Source of the DNA: Polytrichum commune
Lineage: Eukaryota > Streptophyta > Polytrichopsida > Polytrichales > Polytrichaceae
Direction: 5' to 3'
DNA: 64,000 nt
Assembly (NCBI GenBank): GCA_950295325.1
Contig: OX485809.1
Location: forward strand, 18,180,144-18,244,143
Shown here: positions 54,678 to 64,000 of the stretch, one piece after another
Layout: each line of letters opens with the position of its first letter
Numbering within the stretch: position 1 is the stretch's first letter
The notes under the pieces: generated by a model
Seen by the model: the letters and a program-made list of their open reading frames with translations, nothing else
The model's database searches: none
Told to the model about the DNA's origin: nothing
Program-made: the position numbers and the translations under genes

Positions 54678-54853
54678 TAGTAGAACCCTCTTAATTGATG
54701 CCCTTAGGCTTGGAGATTTTTATTCATTAAGAGAGATTTTTAAAAGAGAGGGGCTCTAATATTTGGTTCAAACCAGACTTGGGACCAGAGATCTTCATTA
54801 ATTCAGAGAGATCTTTATTTATGAGAGGTGATTAGTTAAGAGGGGTTCTACTA
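54678..54853. mobile_element. pogo/Tc1-mariner-like MITE, about 176 bp
   Basis: The ends are TAGTAGAACCCTCTTAATT and, reverse-complemented, TAGTAGAACCCCTCTTAACT, flanked by TA-rich dinucleotides as expected for TA target duplication. The terminal motif resembles the CAGTAGAACCTCTATAAATT ends of plant pogo-type MITEs. There is no ORF. Confidence 0.7.
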
Positions 54854-56330
54854 TATATTGATTGGAACATTAAATTTGTTTAAATACAATCAAAGTTGTA
54901 GTTTCTAAATTTTAAGAATAAAAATGTTTATATTATTTATAAAATAATTATTTAATATATTTAAAATTGTGTTCGAACTTGTAGTCAAATATGTACTAGA
55001 AGAAGAAAATATTTTATTTAAAGTGGAGAGAGAATAAAAAAGACTACACCAATATTTAATGTTGGTATAAATGAGGAGCAATAGCTTTATCATAGTTGTA
55101 TACTTTGAACTGAAATATTAAAGACTGTATTTTAATTTTATATTTAGCTATACAGATTATTAAGATGGAATTGTTAGAATTTAGTGATATTTACAAGTAT
55201 TTGCATGAATAATGTTTTATTTTACATAAAAGTACTATAATACTGAATAAAATATAAAATATATATTTAATTATTATATCATATATAAAATTACCATTAA
55301 ATTTCATTTAAACATACTATTAATAGACCCCTGGATATTAAAATTTTACATCTTCATATAATATTTTTATAAATTTTGTTCATATTAAGTAGTACGGAGT
55401 ACCCTCCAATGATTCATAATGACTCTTTTGTAGAGTAACCAAGCTTCAAGTATCACAATATGTAAATTGGAGAGAGGGAGGATGATTTCATAACAAATAT
55501 TGAATGATGTTGATAAATACTTGAGTTCAAGACATTGATTAAGAAAGAAATACCTCATTCACTCATGTCACCTTTCTCCCGTTTTTGTTTTCTCTCCCTG
55601 AATGAATTGATGTTATAAAGTAAGTAATGCAAAAATAAGCTTCCAAAGTAATTTGTTGGAAGTTTAAGGTCTACAAGGACAAGAAAAATCAAAGAAACAA
55701 GTTAACAAACTATTGTGGTATCTATGAGGTTCAAAATGTGAATGAATGCAAGGTCCAAGTCTAAGAATATCACACTTGAAAATATGTTGAGATCCTTGAA
55801 GCTAAAGGTAACAAAGACTCAAGTTCAAAAATCACAAAGTGAGAAGTAACCAAATGAGGTCATGCTTGAGCACATTTATTTGTGTGTCCTTCTACTTGAG
55901 AAATAAGAAAAGAGTACAAGAATCACAAGAGTAAGGATGGAAACTCAAGCTCAAGAATCATAAGATGATGAGAAAGCAAGAAATAAAAGGTTGCTCATGA
56001 ATCACACAATACTAAGTTGGGAAACCTTCACAGCATACCAAGCCTCAACCAACCTCACCATCACTCACTCGCTTAACATTGCACATCATCGCGTCACAAG
56101 AATCACTCTAACCTTTAGTGTTTGTGAGAAAGTGCTCTCACCAAAGCAGTTGCTTGAAGAGTAGTCACAATCTTCAGTTCCGCCATCAAATACAAGGTTG
56201 AATCCAAAGATCTCAACTTGCCCAACTATCTCACCCACATTAGAACCTCATCATTGCTCCGGCTTGAGGCCAAGAAGCTCAGTGCCGAGTCATGATCAGG
56301 TGCTTCCAGTAAGTACAGAGATTCAACCAG
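54854..56330. other. AT-rich intergenic DNA grading into a higher-GC island
   Basis: No gene recognised. AAGAATCACAAG-type words recur irregularly between 55780 and 56000. Confidence 0.3.
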
Positions 56331-56536
56331 AAATATACCACCAAGGGCTCACTTTTGCTTCACAAGATGTGTAGATCAGATACTACTCCGGGAGCGATCA
56401 CTCATATTCATAACCTGCAGACTGGTCTTCGAGATGTCTGTTGCCTCCAACCCAATAACCTGCCAGAGTGCCAAAATAACATAAATATCCACTCGTTGTT
56501 CGTGTTTAGTGTCCAGTGGAGGCTTAATCCTCGAAA

Positions 56537-57154
56537 TTAACAGCTGCGAGCACCTCTGCCAATTCTTGTAAAGAGAACCTGATCACTCACAGAAGCATCA
56601 CTGTAAGCACTTGGATCCAGAGGTCGCTGTCGTGAGCGAGCGCTAGCATCTGAGAGTCGGACTAATGGAGATATACTGATGCAGACTGGCGGTAAATGGA
56701 AGCCACTTGAGGCCACCGTGTGCTGATGAAGCTGCACCGATCGTGAGCCTATAAACCGCGTCGTTCTCAAAGATCCTGCAAGCACGTCGAGAACATGTGG
56801 GGGAGAATTGGTGGAGCAAGTCAAGTGTCTGAGTCTGAAATTAGCTCCTAAATTTGTAAAACGGGCTCCACAGGCCAAGTCCGACACTGGAGCAGAATAT
56901 TTTATATCGTCAAAGCTGACCGGGTATACACAAAATCCACGCGGACCCAACGATCGATGCCCAAGTGCAGGAAATGATTCAATTAGAAATAGAATGCCTC
57001 GAATACCACTCAGTTCGGCAGGCTGTCCGCCAGTAGGCATTCCTTGACTCTGGCATACTTCTTTTTCTTTTTCTTTTTTATTGCCGGCACAGGGAACCAC
57101 GACCAGGGTTTCTGCTGGTACTGGCGCTGGACCCTGAGCAGATACTTGTGACAT
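56537..57154 (-). CDS. Unidentified 205-codon ORF
   Basis: The longest open frame in the higher-GC island. It begins 'MSQVSAQGPAPVPAE', has a lysine/glutamate run (NKKEKEKEV) coded by a TTTTTC-type repeat on the other strand, and no domain, signal peptide or membrane segment I recognise. The opposite strand is also open for 79 codons at 56808-57047. It could be a chance ORF in GC-richer DNA. I give it low weight. Confidence 0.2.
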   Translation of the reverse strand: MSQVSAQGPAPVPAETLVVVPCAGNKKEKEKEVCQSQGMPTGGQPAELSGIRGILFLIESFPALGHRSLGPRGFCVYPVSFDDIKYSAPVSDLACGARFTNLGANFRLRHLTCSTNSPPHVLDVLAGSLRTTRFIGSRSVQLHQHTVASSGFHLPPVCISISPLVRLSDASARSRQRPLDPSAYSDASVSDQVLFTRIGRGARSC

Positions 57155-57666
57155 ATTACACGCGATGTTGCATTTCTTTATTGAATTTGGGTCAAATTGG
57201 AGCTGCTGTAGCGCATATCAACGCTGGAAATCGGTGCTGGTACAAAGGAATATCGCATCGTTTTGACAAGGTTGCAACTGGCATTGGTACTATTCCCGTG
57301 AACCATGCGGCTACAACCTACGATTTCAGCAGCCACAAGTCGTCGTCTCATACATGACCGTATATTAAATAGATATAAAACTTTATGTGTATTAATTAGT
57401 CACGCCAATGGTATACTACAATAAGGTGAATAATTGGTGAATGTAAAATCAAATGGGGTAAGTATATGTGGCAACACCTTCCTTCGATAGAATCTGCTTC
57501 GGTGTTTGCATAACCCTAGGTTACTTGGCTAGAATTACTAGCCCTCAACACATGCTCTTTCACAACAAAACAACTTTCCACACCGCGGGATCAAGTTGAT
57601 CAGTTGATAAGTGGAAGTCATTCTGAAGTAACCGTGCGCAGCACCTACCAAGGCGGGGGGGGATTT

Positions 57667-57750
57667 GGGCGAACCAACCCATACACTCGTTCCTTGTTGG
57701 ATGCCTAAACCCTTGCCTCCAAGGAATCAGTGTACGGGTTGGTTCGTCCC
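57667..57750 (+). ncRNA. Candidate microRNA precursor hairpin
   Basis: Two arms of about 31 nt fold on each other around a loop of about 22 nt. The 5' arm GAACCAACCC (57671-57680) pairs with GGGTTGGTTC (57736-57745), TACACT (57682-57687) with AGTGTA (57729-57734), and TTCCTT (57690-57695) with AAGGAA (57721-57726). GGG/CCC closes the base. Interruptions are limited to an A/C mismatch, a small C-G/T-C internal loop and a one-base bulge. That is the pairing quality expected of a plant miRNA duplex. The sequence is not a miRNA I recognise. It could also be a remnant of a tiny inverted repeat. Confidence 0.5.
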
Positions 57751-59400
57751 AGCCGGGGATGAAACCACTCGTTACTTACGCATGCTGATATGTGCAATTA
57801 GGTACTGCAGCTTCCCGAATAGGTTGCCTCTCTACCATGCAAATTACTCAGATCACAAAATTTGATCAGTTTGTTACTTGTCGAATAGAGAGCAGTACAT
57901 TGCACATGTCGAATAAATTCATTATTTTCAGTTCAATAGGAATCATGTAACGGTCTACAACGTGCACATCTGATGATATATTTTGTGGTTTGATAAACAG
58001 TGAGAATGAGCCAAATAGTGTGGTCTACAGTATTTACCACAATCAGCGTAGTATGGGTCGTGAGTTTTGGGGTTTAGGGTTAGTACAGTTACATCGCTAC
58101 TATATTCATCACTGGCTCTCCGTGCATTTCTATTATCAAAGATGCAGCCACGATGCATTTCATCCTTCTAGTAAATTTCCATATTGGAGACCATGTTAAC
58201 GCAAATTGGCCGAATAGTGTCTGTAGAAGCTGTGTGCAAGTACTGTAGCACTGTCTCTTTAATCACAAACGTGGGCCCAGCTTCTCTTTCCTTCTCTACA
58301 AATTTAACACATGCTGATTATATGCTACACAGCCGAAGTGAGGGCCTACTCGTACAGGCAATGATACTTTCTTCCTCTTCTTATTGGGCCTCTAAATTAT
58401 TCTCACATCCACCCACATCATCACTCAGGTGGACTCCACTGCGTACAAATTCAACTGAAATACACACCTGGGTTCTATATTATTATACTAACCGGCTATC
58501 TGAAACCATCTATGATAATATAACATAAACTTGGATTTCGTGCATGCATGTTTCTATTCTGGGGCATTCCAACCCAGCGCTACGTCAGGCGATGTAGATC
58601 ACAAGATGCATATTATGGGAAGAAGGCCTAATTTCGTAGCAGCAAACGTGGTGACCTTAAGCAGCTTGCACTTCAGGACCTGAGGACAGATTTGGGCTTT
58701 GCAGGACTGTCCTGTATGGCACGTTTCCCGGCACTCACCATTTTAGAGAGGCCAGGTATGCAGCTAAGTTGGCTTTCATCATTGTCAGGAGTAATTAATT
58801 CCAGTCTTAAGTATGTGAGAGTAAACCATCGTCTAGGCTCCAGCGTACGTACGACGGTAGATCCAGTTCACTCGACCGGGCTTTAGGCTGTTGTTGCCAC
58901 TTGATCATGAGCGCTACAGCTCTATTCTAGAGCTTAACAATCGGTGGGTGAACCTGAGCAACTTGCGACAGTGTGATAAGTAGTTCATTTAGTAGGTGAA
59001 GATTGAAATGATGCAGGAGTAATGTTTTGGCAGAAAGAAGAACCTGATGCATTTCATCGATCAATTTCTTCTGTCAGGACCCATGATTACTTACTGCAGG
59101 GTGCTCGAGTCTTCAAACACATTATCGGCCACTACATAATACAGACACCGGCAGGTTTTGTCATTTCTGATTTATTGTTTTCACCTCATCAATCACACCA
59201 TGAGATATATATATTCTCCAAGGTACACGTACCGGACCCTCGCATAGGTATGAAGTTACCAAACAATGCATAGTTACCCTCATGGACTTCTGGTATCAAA
59301 GAATGGCATCATTTCAAAGTAGGTAGGTATTCGTGGTAATCTGCTTCATCAGAACAAACAGATTCACAAGGGACGGGAAGCACAAAGAGCACGGGTAAGT

Positions 59401-60464
59401 TCTGCGACAAAATTACACTGTAAACTCCTTGGACATTCGTGTGACATAATGATATTAGATACTACAATTCAAAAGAAAAAGTGTAGCCTATCCACTCTAG
59501 TAGAAATATTTGAATACACTTGGTTTTTCTGAAGACAAACGTGAAGAGTGTAACTTCATTCACATACAACAACATTCAATGATGACAGGAAATTACACTC
59601 AATTAGTGAGTGTGAGAAAGAAGTGAGGGTGGGAAATTAAATTCCTTTGTGCTATGAAATTAGTGCCACCAAAAGATTTGGGAAGCATTATTCGTCTCAA
59701 CACTTGACATTATTAACTAAGTTAAAGTAATGGCACTTGGCACTAATCACTAAAGTATTGGCATTTGGCATTATTCACTGACAAGCTTGCATGTGGCATG
59801 CACTAATCACAAGCATGCACTAACTTTCTTGAAATTTATGTTAAATGAGCATAGAATTTATCTTCTTCGTGAATGTAGTATCACTTGGTAGTAACTTCAA
59901 CCCTCGGTAAGTTTGAGATTTGGCTAGATTGTGCGTGTGACTTGAATTTGTACACCCTCACTAATTGGTATTTTAAGTACAATAAGGTTTAAGTTTTAAA
60001 CAAAAATTGTTGTTGATGAATCTTAATGATTGTATATCAGTCAATGGGTATGTATTCATGCAATTGATTCAATGCAACATAGTCAAGCATTTTTTCAAGA
60101 TAATATTATATTCCATAAAATCCCCAGGCTCTTGGCCATACTTCACGAATACAAAACAAGGCTCTTTTGAACATGCAAAAAAAAGAAGCCATTTCGACAC
60201 AATAGGAGCCATTTACACATGTGTCTATATTTTGGTCCACATGTCCTAATTAAGCTAGTCCAAAAAGTGTTGTTCATGCCATGTGCCAAGGGTCATGCCC
60301 CTTTAGGCACAAACCAATTTTTACTTAAACGCTTAATTTTTTATATTCCAACATGGTGATTTAATGGTCCATGGTAATTTTGTGTAGTAATTTTTGTTAG
60401 TAATATCCAAGGCTAATTTTTATAATTTCAATAATCATACCTATCCCATTAAAATCAAATTTAA
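59401..60464. other. Intergenic DNA
   Basis: AT-rich with loosely repeated GGCACTTGGCACTAATCAC words at 59690-59830. No gene or element recognised. Confidence 0.35.
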
Positions 60465-60606
60465 CATGTTGGTAGGCCCTCCCGGTTTAAGTTGCCTAAG
60501 GTACATAGCCACCTACAAGGTTAGGCCAAGGGTGATGACCAAGGGATTTGAACCTTGAACTTCATGGTCACTATTATATTGTGTTAAACTCTAGTCACTC
60601 GGTCAA
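60465..60606 (-). mobile_element. tRNA-derived SINE, second copy
   Basis: On the minus strand it carries a B-box-like GGTTCAAATCCCTTGGTCAT and, upstream, a degraded A-box region (GAGTGACTAGAGTTT). The shared core is CAAGG(T/A)TCAAATCCCTTGG, as in the copy at 27085-27262, followed in both by a GGCC-containing segment. More diverged than the first copy. Confidence 0.5.
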
Positions 60607-61790
60607 TACTTCACGAATAGTTTTCAAAAAGTGTTGCATGATGATTTGGCATAAGAAACACTCTCACTTGGCACGTAAAGAAAATGAACTTTACCATTTG
60701 CTTAAAATAGGGACCCAAAATTGTTTGCAAAGAACTTTGAAGAAAACGACAATTGAACCCTCCCATTTATGCTACAAGAAATAGATAATTGTTGCACATA
60801 ATTATACACCTTATGATATAGTAACAATGATCATTTTGTTCCAAACACTTAACTTCCAAATGTTTTTACATAAGGGGAAGTATGGGTCACTATGAAAGAT
60901 CTAGCAAATCACAAGGCATAAGACATTCATAGGCTAAAACTTGAGTTTCTACAATAGGCTACAAATGATATATGTGAACCAATCACGAAGCTATTTAATT
61001 TAGTGGCTAGAGGAGGATTCCCAACTTTATGGACTATCAACATTATTCAAATGATATTCAAATCCGGCGAAAGAATCACAATGGGAAACTACAAGATCAT
61101 AGTGCTAGGCACAATTTTTGGCAAGCTCTATGGCTCCATTTTAGAAAATGTAATTAGTCAATGGGCATAATTGAAAGGGTTATGTGCAAGAGGACAAGTA
61201 AGTTTTCAACAAGGTGGATCTACTTTCGACCACATTTTTACCCCGCGTACTTTAATTGCACAAGAAGTATTTGTAGGTCGATGTCTCTACTCGTATTTTG
61301 TTTATTCTAAACAAACAAATTGACGCAATTCCACATGACCAGCTTTGGGAACACCTCCAACATTTAGGCATACCACCACATTCACGACACGCTTTGGGAA
61401 TGTTTCTATATTTAAGCATACGACAACATTTACTACAAAAAATTTAAAGTGATGTTTACCATAGCATATGCAAAAGTACAAATGAATGGAGATACACATG
61501 ATAAAGTAATATCTGACAACGGTATTAAACAAGGATGTCTACTTTCCCCCACAATGTTCGACTTATACATTGATGAACTTGAAACATATTTGGAGAAGAT
61601 CGAGGGGATTCTCCATGTTTATTTGATATGGTGGTTGCCACTCTTCTTCATGATGACAATATTCTCTTGCTTTCTAAATCAAAATCAAGCTTATAAGGAC
61701 TTTAGAACAAGCTATATGAGTTTTGCACTTTTCTAGCTTTGATGTCAATTCCAACATAAACTTGTCCCCTATATATTTTGGTGGATTCAT
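60607..61790 (+). pseudogene. LINE reverse transcriptase remnant
   Basis: Pieces of a LINE-type RT in several frames: 'ITKLFNLVARGGFPTLW', 'GNYKIIVLGTIFGKLYGSIL', 'CARGQVSFQQGGSTFDHIF', 'IPHDQLWEHLQHLGIPPH' and 'ISDNGIKQGCLLSPTMFDLY' (61510-61572). The active-site box reads HDDN instead of YADD, after a frameshift near 61610. A short duplication (ATTTA(A/G)GCATAC.AC.ACATT) lies at 61360-61430. At least four frame changes and several stops make it non-functional. An upstream Lys-rich stretch at 60620-60784 may belong to the same element. Confidence 0.75.
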
Positions 61791-62264
61791 CTCAAGTGAC
61801 TTGGACTAGACCTATTTGGGGTTTTAAAACCTAAATCACATGTCTAAATAACTTAAAATAGTAAAATATGGACCATTTCAGACCTTGGACAACTAACCAA
61901 TTGATTCAACTATTTGTTAACTATTTGTCTTTCGTAACTATAGTTGTTCATGATTTGACCTGCCACAAAACGTAGTTAGCTAAAGTTATATCTAGTAAAC
62001 TAAAGTTGAGCGCAACATGCAGTGTAGTATCAGGTTAGTTTAGAGCATTTGTATCTTTACCTTTTCTTTAATCAAAATTTAAAATTTGGGACTTGATTCC
62101 ATTTGTGACTTGGACTCTATCAACACCCAATGAACACAACCTCATTATCTATTAGTAACTTAAAATACAATGAGTTCAACTTTTGCAAGGAACAGTGGGT
62201 TCTATTCCTTCTTGGGATGGGCCGGCATGGGTGACAAGCATTGATTTCTTACATAAAGTCTCTT

Positions 62265-62299
<35 letters not shown>

Positions 62300-62517
62300 C
62301 ATTCCATTTTTGGAGATAAATAAAAGAACTTGTTGGCTGGCTCCTTACAGATTTTGGGACTCTCAACTTATAGTTGTCTAATTTTTTTCTAGTTAGTTGT
62401 AATTGTTTTTGAATTTGATCTTAATTTTTTTCAAGTTAATTATAATTTTTAAAAAAATTGGTTTGAAATTGTCGAGGAGGAGGCTTATAGGCCTTTCATG
62501 AAATCCCGGCCTCTGAG
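61791..62517. other. Intergenic DNA with a (TA)n microsatellite
   Basis: A run of about 15 TA dinucleotides lies at 62268-62297. Otherwise nothing recognised. Confidence 0.6.
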
Positions 62518-62777
62518 GTGGCCACGTCACTTTCTAGGGTTAGGGTTTCGTTATCCTCCGGGACCCTGGCCATGGCCGCTTGTGGGAAGCTTGCTCTCGT
62601 GGTTGGTTGTATGCAATTGCTTGGCCGAGCATCAAGTATCGTGGACTATGTGAAGCGAGGTGAGGATTCAAGATGGATTCAAATTACCTTGCAAAATGAA
62701 CATCCCAATAAACATATATCAATCACACGCAAGATCAACAAGCATAACAAGTCAAAATGGACAATTGAAGGTGTACT
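62518..62777 (+). pseudogene. SMC5-like ATPase fragment
   Basis: The plus-strand frame contains 'QLLGRASSIVDYVKRGEDS' followed by 'WIQITLQNEHPN', 'ISITRKINKHNKSKW' and 'TIEG', the sequence that follows the Walker A loop in SMC5, a subunit of the SMC5/6 genome-stability complex. The preceding 'AACGKLALVVGC' is where the ATP-binding GxxGxGKS/T and a following helix should be. It is shortened by several residues and the P-loop is degenerate. After TIEG the reading runs into GTGTACTGAG and soon stops, so the fragment may end at an exon border (GT). It is most likely a pseudogene or captured exon, though a real exon with an unusual start cannot be excluded. Confidence 0.6.
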
Positions 62778-64000
62778 GAGCATGCCATTACCTTGCTTGT
62801 AATCCTATAAATGAAGAAATCTATTAAGAACTTTGCAGTGTATCTATAGTTGTTCCCTAAAATGTATTGAAAAAAATATATAGTTAACTATAGTTATTAT
62901 GGCAGTTTTCCAAGCTCTAGACCATTTACTATTTCAATTCTTCTATGTTGGATGAATGAAGAACTCACTTGTATGCACTTGAAAATCCCTCTATCTCTCA
63001 CATTAGTAATTACTTAGGAAAGTGACTTATGTCTATATTTATAAGATGTTTAAAACTAAACAAAAATAGAACATTCTTTCACGGACATTCAATAATAAAT
63101 ATGTAATATAGTGTGTAAGGTTGAATGAATAGCCAAAAATATAACAATTTGGAAGAGGGGAAATACATTAGTAGAAGGGGATCTTTAAATCAAACAAAGA
63201 GAGAACATATTTTTCTTCATATTGTAGATTGAATAATATACATGGGATCTAGATATTTTGACATAACATTATTCAACTAAGTTTGTATGTTGAGTGGGGC
63301 CATGAATAACCCAAAATCTATTCAAAATTATACTTTGTTTACTTTCATAGCAAAGCGTTGTACTTGCATATTCACGTTGAAAAACTTGGGTGAAGTAGTG
63401 AACTCGTATTATTAGAATTGAACAGTTGATACCAACAAAATAATGTTAGAAGTAAGCTTGAATGTAATTTATATCTAATAAGTAGCCAAAAATATAGCCA
63501 AATCTTCATTTCACATGGCCAACAAATTAGCAAGATGGCATCATTGCCCACAACAATGTGATTGTAATCTAGAATATTAATAGCACAAAACTAGTGGTGG
63601 TGGAAATGACAAAATGTCTCCACTAGGTAAGGGAGGCATGTGCAAAAGACTGTGGAAATGAACACACACAATTTGTATCGAAGCCAAGTGTTTGAAAGAG
63701 CCATGTTTTGTATTGTGTACATTGTTATGCCTAATGAGTGCGGGTTACCTTTGGAGCTACATGTTGCTATAACCTTTTATTGAGAGTGTCAATTTATTTA
63801 CCAAATAACATAAGTCGTAGTATGCACACCGAAGAATACGATATAACTTAGCTGGTAAAAAAAGACATAGTCGACAATTTTTTTAACAAAAAACAAAAAT
63901 TATAGCTACACGTAACTCCAAATGGTATCTCACACTCCTTAGACAAAACAATGTAGTGGGTGGACGCCCACCTCTTTGAGTTGGGCCCCCACCAAGGTAA
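62778..64000. other. Intergenic DNA
   Basis: AT-rich, no ORF, element terminus or RNA gene recognised up to the window end. Confidence 0.4.

Larger units (their letters stand above)
56331..59400. other. Higher-GC, apparently low-copy island
   Basis: Base composition is visibly more balanced than on either side, and no TE protein, LTR or inverted-repeat termini were recognised. The longest open stretch is on the minus strand (56537-57154). Several plus-strand stretches of 60-114 codons lack recognisable domains. The island contains the pre-miRNA-like hairpin at 57667-57750. It may host a non-coding transcription unit, but nothing in the sequence proves transcription. Confidence 0.35.

Overview
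The window is AT-rich nuclear DNA of a plant-like (streptophyte) genome and consists almost entirely of transposable elements at different stages of decay. I found no intact host gene, no rRNA operon, no CRISPR array and no bacterial-type feature. The TE repertoire (Ty3/gypsy elements, LINEs with an RNase H tail, tRNA-derived SINEs, hAT-like and pogo-like MITEs) and an SMC5-like exon fragment fit a green plant. The methyltransferase-bearing gypsy element recalls elements reported from charophyte algae, so a charophyte or non-flowering land plant is my best guess, not a demonstrated fact.

Region 1 (1-9268) is the most striking: a Ty3/gypsy element whose order is Gag, protease, a complete C5 cytosine DNA methyltransferase domain, reverse transcriptase, RNase H, integrase and a C-terminal PHD finger. 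Gag is open. The pol part stays in one frame for 6 kb but is cut by five in-frame stops, all TAG or TAA. A 107-bp direct repeat marks the 3' end. No 5' LTR lies inside the window.

Region 2 (9.3-18.3 kb) holds unrecognised minus-strand ORF remnants, a 409-bp TIR element, and the 3' half of a LINE ORF2 split by a 973-bp solo LTR with a perfect 5-bp target duplication.

Region 3 (18.3-25.6 kb) is a long repeat found again at 44.65-47.7 kb. The first 2.2 kb of the two copies look identical apart from one 22-bp unit, while the distal part differs at about 3%. Copy 1 carries a 99-bp tandem array, a 2.6-kb TIR element with an 8-bp target duplication, and a 1.3-kb solo LTR.

Region 4 (25.6-30.2 kb) has low-complexity DNA, a SINE, a TIR element and a decayed RPA1-like gene on the minus strand.

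Region 5 (30.2-44.65 kb) is a nest of related LTR elements around a minus-strand gypsy pol pseudogene. It contains two clean solo LTRs with 5-bp duplications, one carrying a 21-copy, 46-bp minisatellite, and a 354-bp MITE inserted inside the reverse transcriptase. LTRs of this family share a short hairpin with covarying stem bases just before AATAAA.

Region 6 (44.65-64 kb) holds copy 2 of the long repeat, gene-poor AT-rich DNA, a pogo-like MITE, a higher-GC island at about 56.3-59.4 kb containing a pre-miRNA-like hairpin, a second SINE, a degenerate LINE reverse transcriptase and a broken SMC5-like fragment.
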